7,571 bases of DNA from Roseburia sp. CAG:303 (GCA_000437755.1 FR900106.1:7290-14860); one strand, 5' to 3'; positions 1 to 6,784 are shown, counted from the first letter of the stretch. Numbers and translations are program-made. Notes: generated by a model from the sequence alone, not told the origin.

Positions 1-41
1 CAGCCGATACAGCCCACTCCGATGCGGTACTGGTATTCCAT
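1..41 (-). CDS. Unidentified gene, 5' end only (13 codons)
   Basis: An ATG at 41-39 opens a reading frame that runs off the left edge of the window. The visible residues read MEYQYRIGVGCIG. A good ribosome binding site (AAAGGA, plus-strand positions 51-56) lies 9 nt upstream, which supports this start. Too little is visible to name a family. The Gly/Cys-containing stretch could be the start of a membrane segment, but that is a guess. It lies downstream of the rpsI terminator, so it is probably transcribed separately from the ribosomal protein operon. Confidence 0.5.
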   Translation of the reverse strand, partial: MEYQYRIGVGCIG

Positions 42-148
42 AGTGTTTGTTCCTTTCTGGTTGGGGGGATTAAATATTTGTTGTTTCAACCCTAAAATTT
101 TGTAATTTTTCCATTCCATCATTACTATTATCCTAATAAATCCCATAG
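42..148 (-). other. Intergenic region between the rpsI terminator and the unidentified gene
   Basis: This AT-rich stretch must hold the promoter of the gene starting at 41 if that gene is not fed by read-through. I could not find a convincing -35/-10 pair at 16-18 bp spacing. A TTGAAA-like element and several AT-rich -10-like words are present, but none pair well. A run of six G on the plus strand near 63-68 is the only other visible feature. No gene is seen here. Confidence 0.4.
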
Positions 149-191
149 AAAAAAATAACGCCAAAGGAATATAAAAACATTCCTTTGACGT
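149..191 (-). terminator. Intrinsic terminator of the rplM-rpsI operon
   Basis: Arms at 179-191 and 158-170 can form a 13-bp stem (ACGTCAAAGGAAT with ATTCCTTTGGCGT on the minus strand) around an 8-nt loop. One pair is a G-U wobble that forms only in minus-strand RNA. The stem is followed by TATTTTTTT (157-149). It lies about 40 nt after the rpsI stop codon. Stem, wobble direction and U-tract all indicate termination of leftward transcription. Confidence 0.88.
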
Positions 192-230
192 AATATTTCG
201 TTTCTGCACTGCCTGTAGCAATCGCGGATA

Positions 231-629
231 TTATCTCTTTGAGAACTGTGGAGCACGTCTTGCTGCTTTTAAGCCGTACTTCTTTCTTTCCTTCATTCTT
301 GGGTCTCTTGTTAAGAATCCAGCCTTCTTTAATGTAGGTCTGAAATCTGCATCTGCCTGTAATAAAGCTCTTGATACACCATGTCTGATAGCACCAGCCT
401 GACCTGTGTAACCGCCACCTTTTACATTTACTAATACATCATACTTGTCTACTGTTTCTGTAGCAACTAAAGGCTGACGAACGATAACCTTTAATGTTTC
501 AAGTCCGAAATATTCATCAATGTCTCTTTTATTGATTGTAACCTTGCCTGTACCAGGTACTAAGTAAACTCTGGCAATGCTCTTTTTTCTTCTTCCTGTT
601 CCGTAGAACTTATCGTTAGATTTAGCCAT
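231..629 (-). CDS. rpsI: 30S ribosomal protein S9 (uS9)
   Basis: This encodes 132 residues, close to the usual length of about 130. S9 is a small-subunit head protein whose extended C-terminal tail reaches towards the P-site tRNA. Family hallmarks are visible: the N-terminal YGTGRRKKSIARV segment (residues about 9-21), the central GGGYTGQAGAIRHGVSRAL stretch (about 71-89), and a basic tail with LTRDPRMKERKKYG followed by a terminal APQFSKR. The tail is intact, including its final arginine. The start has a strong AGGAGGA site (about 636-643). The gene begins 22 nt after the rplM stop and is co-transcribed with it. An intrinsic terminator follows. This is an ordinary member of the family. Confidence 0.98.
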   Translation of the reverse strand: MAKSNDKFYGTGRRKKSIARVYLVPGTGKVTINKRDIDEYFGLETLKVIVRQPLVATETVDKYDVLVNVKGGGYTGQAGAIRHGVSRALLQADADFRPTLKKAGFLTRDPRMKERKKYGLKAARRAPQFSKR

Positions 630-651
630 TGTAATTTCCTCCTATCGCCGA

Positions 652-1080
652 TTAAAATGTTAAAACTTCTGGTTTCTGAGCTGCATGTGGATGTTCAGCA
701 CCAGCGTATACATGAAGCTTTGTATACATCTGTCTTCCTAAAGGTCCCTTTGGAAGCATTCCCTTAACTGCGAGTTCGATTACCTTTTCAGGCTTCTTCT
801 GCATCATTTCTCTTAATGTAGCTTCTTTTAATCCACCTACATAATCTGAGTGATGATAATACATTTTCTGATCTAACTTCTTACCTGTAACTTTAATCTT
901 ATCAGCATTGATAACGATTACATAATCACCTGTATCAACGTGTGGTGTGTACTCCGGTTTGTTCTTTCCTCTTAAAACCTTAGCAACTTCTGAAGCAAGA
1001 CGACCTAATGTCTGTCCTTCTGCATCAACTACATACCATTTTCTTTCAATTTTTTCTGGACTAGCCATAAAAGTTTTCAT
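652..1080 (-). CDS. rplM: 50S ribosomal protein L13 (uL13)
   Basis: This encodes 142 residues, the normal length for bacterial L13, an early-assembling large-subunit protein. Recognisable segments are RKWYVVDAEGQTLGRLAS near the N-terminus (about 13-30), LRGKNKPEYTPHVDTGDYV (about 36-54), and the C-terminal signature KGMLPKGPLGRQMYTKLHVY (about 106-125) followed by AGAEHPHAAQKP. The first ATG is chosen because AGGAGG (about 1089-1094) lies 8 nt upstream of it. A second Met at codon 5 has no comparable site. The gene is first in the rplM-rpsI pair, with a consensus promoter and a long structured leader upstream. It may also receive transcripts from truA, since no terminator separates them. Confidence 0.98.
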   Translation of the reverse strand: MKTFMASPEKIERKWYVVDAEGQTLGRLASEVAKVLRGKNKPEYTPHVDTGDYVIVINADKIKVTGKKLDQKMYYHHSDYVGGLKEATLREMMQKKPEKVIELAVKGMLPKGPLGRQMYTKLHVYAGAEHPHAAQKPEVLTF

Positions 1081-1267
1081 TGGTTTTTCCTCCTGTAAAC
1101 TTTGATTAATAGATATTCTTGGCTTCTGATATTTTTAAAAATAAGAGAAACCCGAACTGCCGTGCAGTTCCTCCAACATGTCTGTCCGTCTGTGTAAAAC
1201 CCGGACATCTACGCGAAACGTGAAAACATATCAAAGCGGTAATCAGCCGTTCTGTATGCTGCCACAA
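1081..1267 (-). promoter_or_regulatory. Long structured 5' leader of rplM (possible L13-type autoregulatory leader)
   Basis: If transcription starts about 7 nt past the -10 box, the rplM mRNA has a leader of roughly 185 nt. Two hairpins are visible in minus-strand RNA. One is TGTCCG (1207-1202) pairing with CGGACA (1188-1183). The other is a perfect 7-bp stem, GAACTGC (1170-1164) with GCAGTTC (1160-1154), on a 3-nt loop. The second is followed by GGG and a pyrimidine-rich run TTTCTCTTATTTTT (about 1150-1136), so it could act as an attenuator. Leaders upstream of rplM are known in low-GC Gram-positives as the L13 leader family. Membership is inferred from position and structure only; I cannot confirm the family consensus by eye. 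Confidence 0.5.
1154..1170 (-). promoter_or_regulatory. Perfect 7-bp hairpin in the rplM leader, terminator-like
   Basis: Arms at 1164-1170 and 1154-1160 are exactly complementary around a 3-nt loop (ACG in the RNA). A U-rich stretch with a few C residues begins three bases downstream. The stem is short for an intrinsic terminator and the GGG spacer separates it from the U-run. It may be a partial attenuator or a protein-binding stem. Confidence 0.5.
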
Positions 1268-1273
1268 TTTAGT

Positions 1274-1302
1274 ATTATATCTTAGTTTGTCAGTTTTGTC
1301 AA
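1274..1302 (-). promoter_or_regulatory. Perfect-consensus sigma-A type promoter for rplM-rpsI
   Basis: On the minus strand TTGACA (1302-1297) and TATAAT (1279-1274) are separated by exactly 17 bp (1296-1280). Both hexamers match the housekeeping consensus at all six positions, implying a very strong promoter. The -35 box begins about 10 bp after the truA stop codon, so the promoter sits at the truA end of the gap. Transcription would start near 1267. Confidence 0.9.
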
Positions 1303-1311
1303 TCTGTTTTA

Positions 1312-2076
1312 TTAATTTTTCCTCTCATAATCCATGCCTTCATATTCCAGCCGGATTAATGTCAGTCCACAGGCTGCGGCTTTCGGTCCGGCAGCATTCC
1401 GGTCTTTTGCTTCGATAATTTCCCGGACATGCTCCGGCGGATAAAACCCAAGACCTACTTTCATCAGTGTCCCGACAATGATTCTTACCATGTTGTAGAG
1501 GAATCCATTTCCACAGATACGGATATATATCATATCGCCTTTCTTGTCCAGTTCCAGCGAATATACGGTGCGGACGGTGTTTTCCACCTGGGTTCTCGTG
1601 GAACAGAAACTCTTAAAGTCGTGTTCTCCCACGATAAAAGCCGCCGCTTCCTTCATCTTCTCAAAATCAAGCGTCATGTATACAAAATGGGAATACAGAC
1701 GTTCTGTCGGCATGGCAAACCGCCTGTTTAAAATCTTATATTCATAGGTTTTCCGGCTGTTGCAGAAACGCGGATGGAAATCTCCGGCTACCTCCTTTGA
1801 TTCCTGTATGCGGATATCCTCCGGCAGTCTCTGGTTTAACGCAAAAGATATCTTATCTGCCGGAATTCTTGTGTCCGTATCAAATACCGCAACATTCCCC
1901 AGTGCATGCACTCCGGAATCGGTACGGCTTGCCCCGATAACTGCTATCTTTTCTCCCAGAAGCTCCGTCAGCTTCCTGTTGATGATTTCTTCCACCGTAA
2001 TTCCATTATCCTGTATCTGCCAGCCATGATAATTCGTCCCATCATATGCTATTCTTAAAAAAACTCGTTTTGACAT
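1312..2076 (-). CDS. truA: tRNA pseudouridine(38-40) synthase TruA
   Basis: This encodes 254 residues, normal for TruA, which isomerises uridines 38-40 of the tRNA anticodon stem-loop to pseudouridine. The N-terminal FLRIAYDGTNYHGWQIQ segment (about 6-22) is typical. The catalytic motif RTDSGVHA lies at 51-58, with nucleophile Asp53. The RNA-binding GFLYNMVRIIVGTL segment is at 191-204, and the C-terminal AACGLTLIRLEYEG closes the fold. The residue before the catalytic Arg is Ser (GASRTD) where many homologues have Gly, a minor change. The start has GAGGA 5 nt upstream (about 2083-2086). It begins 16 nt after ecfT, the usual Firmicutes context, and is presumably co-transcribed with it. Two consecutive stop codons (TAA TAA) end the gene. 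Confidence 0.97.
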   Translation of the reverse strand: MSKRVFLRIAYDGTNYHGWQIQDNGITVEEIINRKLTELLGEKIAVIGASRTDSGVHALGNVAVFDTDTRIPADKISFALNQRLPEDIRIQESKEVAGDFHPRFCNSRKTYEYKILNRRFAMPTERLYSHFVYMTLDFEKMKEAAAFIVGEHDFKSFCSTRTQVENTVRTVYSLELDKKGDMIYIRICGNGFLYNMVRIIVGTLMKVGLGFYPPEHVREIIEAKDRNAAGPKAAACGLTLIRLEYEGMDYERKN

Positions 2077-2092
2077 TTCTTTCCTCGTCTGC

Positions 2093-2893
2093 TTAAATTA
2101 ATATCTTTATGGCAGTCATTCCAACCATGTAAAGAAACATAATCAGATATGCCATCTTATCTCTTTTCCGGTAAGTCAGCGGTTTCATCTTTGTTCTTCC
2201 GTCACCTCCCCGGTAACATCTTGCTTCCATTGCCATCGCAAGATCCATTGCCCTTCTTACGGATGAAACAATTAATGGAATAAAGATTGGCACAAGACTC
2301 TTTGCCCGTTCAATCAGATTGCCATTTTCAAAATCCGCCCCTCTTGCCTTCTGTGCTTTCATGATTTTATCCGTTTCCTCCATAAGAATGGGTATAAATC
2401 TCAATGCAATGGTTATCATCATTGCAATTTCATGCACCGGAACATGAATTTTTGTTAAAAATCCACAGGATTTTTCAAGTCCGTCCGCAAGATCTGTCGG
2501 AGTCGTTGACAGTGTGAGTACGGTTGACATCATAATCAAAAGAAAAATTCTGATACATATTTTTACGGCCAGAAGAAGTCCCTGCATGGATATGACGATA
2601 ATTCCGTATTCAAACAGAATATCATCTCCCTTTGTAAATAATACGGTAAAGACAACACTGAAAAGCAATAAAAACAGGATTGACTTTATGCCTTTTACAA
2701 TCTGCCGGAAAGGAACTCTGGTCAGTATTACTATGCCCGTCAGTACTGCTATATTGAGCAGGTAACTGATAAACGTATCATTTATAAATAAAAACAGGGT
2801 ATAACAGATCACCGCCAGAAGCTTTACTCTGGGGTCCAGCCTGTGTATTATGGAATCTGCAGGATAATATTGTCCCAATGTAATATCTTTCAT
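2093..2893 (-). CDS. ecfT: ECF transporter transmembrane component EcfT
   Basis: This encodes 266 residues, typical for EcfT, the membrane scaffold that couples the ATPases to substrate-binding S components in the cytoplasmic membrane. The N-terminal HRLDPRVKLL motif (about 17-26) is characteristic. Hydrophobic segments are visible at about 26-38, 43-60, 71-87, 97-127 and 245-265. The two cytoplasmic coupling-helix Ala-Arg motifs are present: KARGADF (182-188) and EARCYRGG (223-230). The arginines of these motifs contact the ATPases. The ATG overlaps the TGA of the upstream ATPase gene (ATGA, 2893-2890), implying translational coupling and matched production. A GGAG site lies about 10 nt upstream. 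No S component is adjacent, which fits a shared group II module. Confidence 0.96.
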   Translation of the reverse strand: MKDITLGQYYPADSIIHRLDPRVKLLAVICYTLFLFINDTFISYLLNIAVLTGIVILTRVPFRQIVKGIKSILFLLLFSVVFTVLFTKGDDILFEYGIIVISMQGLLLAVKICIRIFLLIMMSTVLTLSTTPTDLADGLEKSCGFLTKIHVPVHEIAMMITIALRFIPILMEETDKIMKAQKARGADFENGNLIERAKSLVPIFIPLIVSSVRRAMDLAMAMEARCYRGGDGRTKMKPLTYRKRDKMAYLIMFLYMVGMTAIKILI

Positions 2894-4707
2894 CGTTGTT
2901 CTGCTCCATCTCTGATTCTGTTTATTTCTTTTACAGCTTCCTGTGGTGTAAATATCTCTGTATCCACCGGAAGTCCGTATTCCTTTAATTCTTTCATTAT
3001 ATACATTGCCTGTGGTGCCGCCAGCCCAATCTCCTCCAGCTCTTTATGCCTGCGGAAAATGTCTGCCGGAGTACCATCCATAAGGATTTCTCCTTTATCC
3101 ATTACAATGATTCGCTGTGCAAATCTTGCCACCTCATCCATGCTGTGTGAAACCAGCAAAATGGTAATGTTCTTCTTACGGTGCAAATCTTCCAGTATGG
3201 ACAGGATTTCATCCCTTCCATACGGATCCAGTGCTGCGGTAGGCTCATCCAGAATCAGCACCTCCGGATTCATGGCAAGGACACCGGCAATCGCAGCTTT
3301 TCTCTTCTGCCCTCCACTCAATTCAAACGGGGACATTTCATAACATTCTTCCGGAAGCCCGACAAGAGCCAGTGCTTCCCTTGCCTGCTGTTCTGCCTGT
3401 TCCCTGTCACAGCCCAGATTTTTCGGTCCAAATGCCACATCCAGCAATACTGTCGTTTCAAAGAGCTGGTACTCCGGATACTGAAATACCAGCCCCACTT
3501 TCTTGCGCAAATCACTTAATTTAAAAGATTTTTCGCTGATATCCTGTCCCTTGTACAGAATTTTTCCGGAGGACGGTTTGTTTAAACCATTTAAATGCTG
3601 AATCAGCGTGGATTTACCCGAACCGGTATGTCCGATTACTGCGATAAATTCTCCTTTCCAAATATCCAGACTGACATTTTTTAACGCATGCCTGCGATAT
3701 ACGGTATCCGCAGAATAAATATAATTCACATCACGCAGGGAAAGTATAACTTCGCCTGAATCCTTCTGCTGCTGTGCCTCCCTGTTGTCCTGTTCTGCTT
3801 TCGATTCGTTTTTCTGCTCCACTCTATGTTCTGTGCCCTTCTCTGCTTTTTCCGGAAGATTCTTTTTTATACTGTCTAACAGTTCTTCTTCGGAAATAAT
3901 ATCATCCGGCATATGCCATCCATACTTTTTCAGGCCATGGGCTATTTCAGTGGAAACCGGCACATCCAGTCCGATGTTCTTCATTTCATCATAATGTGAA
4001 AAGACCTCTTTCGGAGTCCCTTGCAAAGCAATCTTACCCTCATTCATAACAAATATTTTATCCGCAAGGGCAGCTTCATTCATATGATGTGTAATCAGAA
4101 TAATGGTTACTTTTTCTTTTTCATTTAATTCCTTTAAGGTCTGTATTACTTCCTGCCTGCCATGCGGATCCAGCATAGCGGTCGGCTCATCGAGTACGAT
4201 GCAGTCCGGATGCATGGCAAGGACACCGGCAATCGCAACTCTCTGCTTCTGTCCGCCGCTCAGTCTTGACGGGGAATGTTTCCGAAACTCAAGCATTCCG
4301 ACTTTTCCCAGGGCAGATTCCACCCTTTTCCAGATTTCTTCTGTTTCTACTCCGAGATTTTCCGGTCCGAAACCAACGTCCTCTTCCACAACGGTCTCAA
4401 TAATCTGATTATCCGGATTCTGGAATACCATCCCCGCACTTTGTCTGATATCCCAGATGTTCCTGCCATCTGCAGTATCTTTTCCATTCACATATAAAGT
4501 ACCGGAAGTCGGCATTAATATGGCATTAATATGTTTTGCCAGAGTCGATTTGCCGGATCCATTATGTCCCAGGATTGCTATAAATTCTCCCTTTTCTACA
4601 TCAAGTGATACCGAATCTACCGCATTTTTTTCTCCCGTAACATTTCCTTCTGCATCTGTATCCACAAATTTATGAATTAAATCTTTTATTTGCACAATTT
4701 TTTGCAT
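2890..4707 (-). CDS. Fused ECF transporter ATPase, EcfA1-EcfA2 in one polypeptide
   Basis: This encodes 605 residues, about the sum of EcfA1 and EcfA2, which are normally separate proteins of about 280-290 residues. It powers vitamin or metal uptake through EcfT. Half 1 has Walker A GHNGSGKST (47-55), Q-loop QNPDNQ (96-101), signature LSGGQKQR (149-156), Walker B with catalytic Glu174, and switch His207. Half 2 has Walker A GHTGSGKST (359-367), Q-loop QYPEYQLFE (409-417), signature LSGGQKRK (463-470), Glu488 and His521. The QNPDNQ and QYPEYQ motifs mark the halves as EcfA1-like and EcfA2-like. All catalytic residues are intact in both. A Lys/Glu/Gln-rich linker spans about 282-319. The gene starts 11 nt after fbp with only a weak SD (GGTG), so it may depend on ribosomes from fbp. 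It overlaps ecfT by 4 nt. Confidence 0.95.
   Translation of the reverse strand: MQKIVQIKDLIHKFVDTDAEGNVTGEKNAVDSVSLDVEKGEFIAILGHNGSGKSTLAKHINAILMPTSGTLYVNGKDTADGRNIWDIRQSAGMVFQNPDNQIIETVVEEDVGFGPENLGVETEEIWKRVESALGKVGMLEFRKHSPSRLSGGQKQRVAIAGVLAMHPDCIVLDEPTAMLDPHGRQEVIQTLKELNEKEKVTIILITHHMNEAALADKIFVMNEGKIALQGTPKEVFSHYDEMKNIGLDVPVSTEIAHGLKKYGWHMPDDIISEEELLDSIKKNLPEKAEKGTEHRVEQKNESKAEQDNREAQQQKDSGEVILSLRDVNYIYSADTVYRRHALKNVSLDIWKGEFIAVIGHTGSGKSTLIQHLNGLNKPSSGKILYKGQDISEKSFKLSDLRKKVGLVFQYPEYQLFETTVLLDVAFGPKNLGCDREQAEQQAREALALVGLPEECYEMSPFELSGGQKRKAAIAGVLAMNPEVLILDEPTAALDPYGRDEILSILEDLHRKKNITILLVSHSMDEVARFAQRIIVMDKGEILMDGTPADIFRRHKELEEIGLAAPQAMYIMKELKEYGLPVDTEIFTPQEAVKEINRIRDGAEQR
3271..3295 (-). 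repeat. 25-nt exact direct repeat, copy in the EcfA2 half
   Basis: This 25-nt stretch is identical to 4213-4237 and encodes the same AIAGVLAM segment that follows the ABC signature. The copies are 942 bp apart, a multiple of three, in the same frame of one gene. All synonymous positions across the eight codons agree. Confidence 0.85.
3751..3864 (-). other. Charged low-complexity linker between the two ABC halves
   Basis: These bases encode about residues 282-319 of the fused ATPase. The stretch begins where a stand-alone EcfA1 would end (after SEEELLDSIKK) and ends just before the EcfA2-type start (ILSLRDVNYIYS). It is rich in Glu, Lys and Gln with no hydrophobic core, so it is probably a flexible tether. 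It contains no Met and no well-placed ribosome binding site plus start codon, so separate production of the second half is unlikely. Confidence 0.75.
4213..4237 (-). repeat. 25-nt exact direct repeat, copy in the EcfA1 half
   Basis: This is the partner of the repeat at 3271-3295. It covers the AIAGVLAM codons of the first ATPase half, just after LSGGQKQRV. Protein homology explains part of the match, but codon choice is also identical throughout. Confidence 0.85.
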
Positions 4708-4718
4708 TGTTTACACCA
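4708..4718 (-). promoter_or_regulatory. Short fbp-ecfA junction with a weak ribosome binding site
   Basis: Only 11 nt separate the fbp TAA from the ATPase ATG. The best SD-like word is GGTG about 6 nt before the ATG; an AGGTG within the last fbp codons is about 14 nt away. Most other genes here have GGAGG-type sites. The arrangement suggests reinitiation by ribosomes finishing fbp. Confidence 0.5.
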
Positions 4719-6668
4719 TTACACCTGTCCATCTTCATATGCTTTTACCAGCATTTTTAAATCTTTGATTCGTTCCCTGAGCATTTCACCGGTATCAGTA
4801 TCTGCAACCCTTACTCTCTCCTTCATGCGTTCTGTAATTTTCATGACCGGAGATACTTTATAATTAATATAGCTGCTCTGTCCTGCAAGCACTCTGTCTT
4901 TTGAGGCAATCGTATGCTCCGCAAGTGCGATATGATGGGAATTGAAAATCAGGGTATATCCTGCGATTCCCGTCTTTGTACGGTATGCTTTGGAAATTCC
5001 CCCATCAATGACGTAAAGTTTTCCATTCGCCTTTACCGGACTTTCCCCATCTTTTAATTTTACCGGCACATGACCGTTAATAATATGGGATGTATCGGGA
5101 TTTAAGCCAAATTCACGGAAAATCATATCACAGATTTTCTCGTCATTGCTTAATTTATAATACGGATTGTAAATTTCTTTCCTTGCATCCGTACCTTCGA
5201 TAAAATATCCCTCAAATGCGGACATCTTACTCTTTCCATATACGGAAGAATTTTTTCCGCACCATAAATACCACATGAAATCTACAGCATTTCTGTCTTT
5301 TGTATAATATGCATCCTTCACAATCTGATTCATATAATCAAGAAGTGCTTTTCCCTTGTAATAATGTTTTCCATCCAGTGTAATTTCCGTAAATGTTCCG
5401 TCCTGGTTCATCGGTATACATCCATGATACAAAAGGTTGGAATTACAACAGGTATACATCGAACCTTTGTTATACAGGAATTCCACATGGCGGTTAAATA
5501 ATTCCGAATGACGGAATGAAGTTACTAAGGTATACAGGAGTTCCTGCTCTCCTTCCGTCAGTTCCAGAGGCTTCTTCGGATCAATGGTCGGGAATGTAGT
5601 ATCCTTTAATGGATATTCCACACCTTCAATCGTAACTGTTTTCTTTTCATAATTAATTTTTTTCAGCACATTTCTGTCATCCATTTTATATTCCGGATGA
5701 CGCTCGATAATCTGTCCTTCCAGCTTAAACTGGATAATGGCGATTGCCTTATGCATCTTTGCCGCCAGCTGGATATCCACGTTATCATAAACATTTTCGT
5801 CCAGAAGTTTTGGCGTAAATCCCTTACACTCATCATTCTTGTATACACGGGAAGCGAACATGGATAATGGCCGCATATTAATTCCATATCCATCTTCGAG
5901 TACATCAAAATTATTATAACTTACTGCAATCCGGACAACGTTTGCAACCAGTGCAAGGTTTCCGCAGGCTGCTCCCATCCAGGAAATATCATGATTTCCC
6001 CACTGGATATCTACATCCGGGAAATTCATGAGTTCGTTCATAATAATGTCGGCTCTTGGTCCTCTGTCAAAAATATCTCCAATAATATGCAGTTTATCCA
6101 CCGCAAGTCTTTGTGCCAGAATACACAGATGGGTAATAAAATCTGAACCGGAAGTGGAATCAATGATTGAATTAATGATTTCATCATAATATCTCTTTTT
6201 ATCCATCTCGTCCGTATCTACGTTCAACAGTTCTTCAATCGCATAACCATAATCTGCCGGAAGTTTTTTTCTGACCTTTGACCTGGTGTATTTGGATGAA
6301 AGTTCCTTACACAAACGAATCAGACGAAAGATGAGGATTTTCTGCTTCTCATTATCAAATCCCTGTGCCTGGTACAGCTTCAGTGTTTCTTCCGGAAAAT
6401 AAATCAGATGTGCAAAATTTTCCTGTTCTTCTGCTGTCATGGAATCAGAAAAGTAGATCCGTATTTTATCCATAATCGTTCCAGATGCACTCCTGAGCAG
6501 ATTCAGAAATGCTTCATATTCTCCATGTATATCACTGAAAAAGTATTCTGTTCCCTTTGGAAGACTCATGATCGCCGTCAGATTTATTATTTCACTCTTT
6601 GCAGCTGCTGCGCTCGGATATTTCTCTGCCAGCAGTTTTAAATATTTCTTATCTAAATTCTTGTCCAT
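4719..6668 (-). CDS. fbp: Fructose-1,6-bisphosphatase, class III (Firmicutes type)
   Basis: This encodes 649 residues, close to the roughly 640-670 of class III enzymes such as that of Bacillus subtilis. It hydrolyses fructose 1,6-bisphosphate to fructose 6-phosphate in gluconeogenesis, in the cytoplasm. The calcineurin-like metallophosphatase motifs appear in order: FFSDIHG (Asp46, His48), GDIFDRG (197-203; Asp198, Asp201), WGNHD (223-227; Asn225, His226), and NGHVPVK (His533). The wide gap between the third and last motifs is characteristic of this class. GGAGGG lies just 3 nt before the ATG, a rather tight spacing, but no better start is visible. The gene follows its own promoter and lies 11 nt upstream of the ECF ATPase gene, so it probably leads that operon. 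Confidence 0.96.
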   Translation of the reverse strand: MDKNLDKKYLKLLAEKYPSAAAAKSEIINLTAIMSLPKGTEYFFSDIHGEYEAFLNLLRSASGTIMDKIRIYFSDSMTAEEQENFAHLIYFPEETLKLYQAQGFDNEKQKILIFRLIRLCKELSSKYTRSKVRKKLPADYGYAIEELLNVDTDEMDKKRYYDEIINSIIDSTSGSDFITHLCILAQRLAVDKLHIIGDIFDRGPRADIIMNELMNFPDVDIQWGNHDISWMGAACGNLALVANVVRIAVSYNNFDVLEDGYGINMRPLSMFASRVYKNDECKGFTPKLLDENVYDNVDIQLAAKMHKAIAIIQFKLEGQIIERHPEYKMDDRNVLKKINYEKKTVTIEGVEYPLKDTTFPTIDPKKPLELTEGEQELLYTLVTSFRHSELFNRHVEFLYNKGSMYTCCNSNLLYHGCIPMNQDGTFTEITLDGKHYYKGKALLDYMNQIVKDAYYTKDRNAVDFMWYLWCGKNSSVYGKSKMSAFEGYFIEGTDARKEIYNPYYKLSNDEKICDMIFREFGLNPDTSHIINGHVPVKLKDGESPVKANGKLYVIDGGISKAYRTKTGIAGYTLIFNSHHIALAEHTIASKDRVLAGQSSYINYKVSPVMKITERMKERVRVADTDTGEMLRERIKDLKMLVKAYEDGQV

Positions 6669-6714
6669 ATTCCCTCCATATCATATGCCCATATAAGGCA
6701 CTTATCTTCTTTCT

Positions 6715-6743
6715 ATTATATCTGAATCCAGCACATATTGCAA
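6715..6743 (-). promoter_or_regulatory. Sigma-A type promoter for the fbp-ecf-truA operon
   Basis: On the minus strand TTGCAA (6743-6738) and a perfect TATAAT (6720-6715) are spaced by 17 bp. The -35 matches consensus at four of six positions. It lies downstream of the rplQ terminator and gives a 5' leader of about 40 nt before the fbp ATG. No obvious riboswitch or operator palindrome was seen in that leader. Confidence 0.75.
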
Positions 6744-6784
6744 ATACTATCCTGCCTTTCCGAGAAAAAGAGTCAGTAGAATCG

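Noticed and set aside
42..148. Candidate promoter for the gene at 41 (TTGAAA and AT-rich -10-like words)
   Set aside because: No pair of hexamers has acceptable match and spacing together, so no promoter is called.
1130..1143. 14-nt perfect AT palindrome (TATTTTTAAAAATA) in the rplM leader
   Set aside because: Pure A/T self-complementarity with no loop is common by chance in AT-rich DNA and is unlikely to be an operator; it may only form part of the U-rich tract.
1429..2029. Several plus-strand open frames of 67-100 codons
   Set aside because: They lie antisense within truA, lack convincing SD sites, and encode no recognisable motif; truA itself is unambiguous.
3318..3515. Minus-strand 65-codon frame inside the EcfA2 half
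   Set aside because: It is an alternative frame within the ATPase gene, with no family signal, and would overlap the true coding frame entirely.
2843..3519. Plus-strand open frames of 166 and 112 codons opposite the ATPase and ecfT genes
   Set aside because: The Ser/Cys/Phe-rich translations are typical of antisense shadows of ABC genes, and the opposite strand has intact catalytic motifs.
3690..3870. Possible internal start giving a separate EcfA2 protein
   Set aside because: No ATG lies in the linker. A GTG in the DVNY codons has no well-spaced SD, so the fused reading is preferred.
5663..5908. Minus-strand 81-codon frame inside fbp
   Set aside because: It is a shifted frame within fbp without a supporting start site; fbp is continuous and complete.
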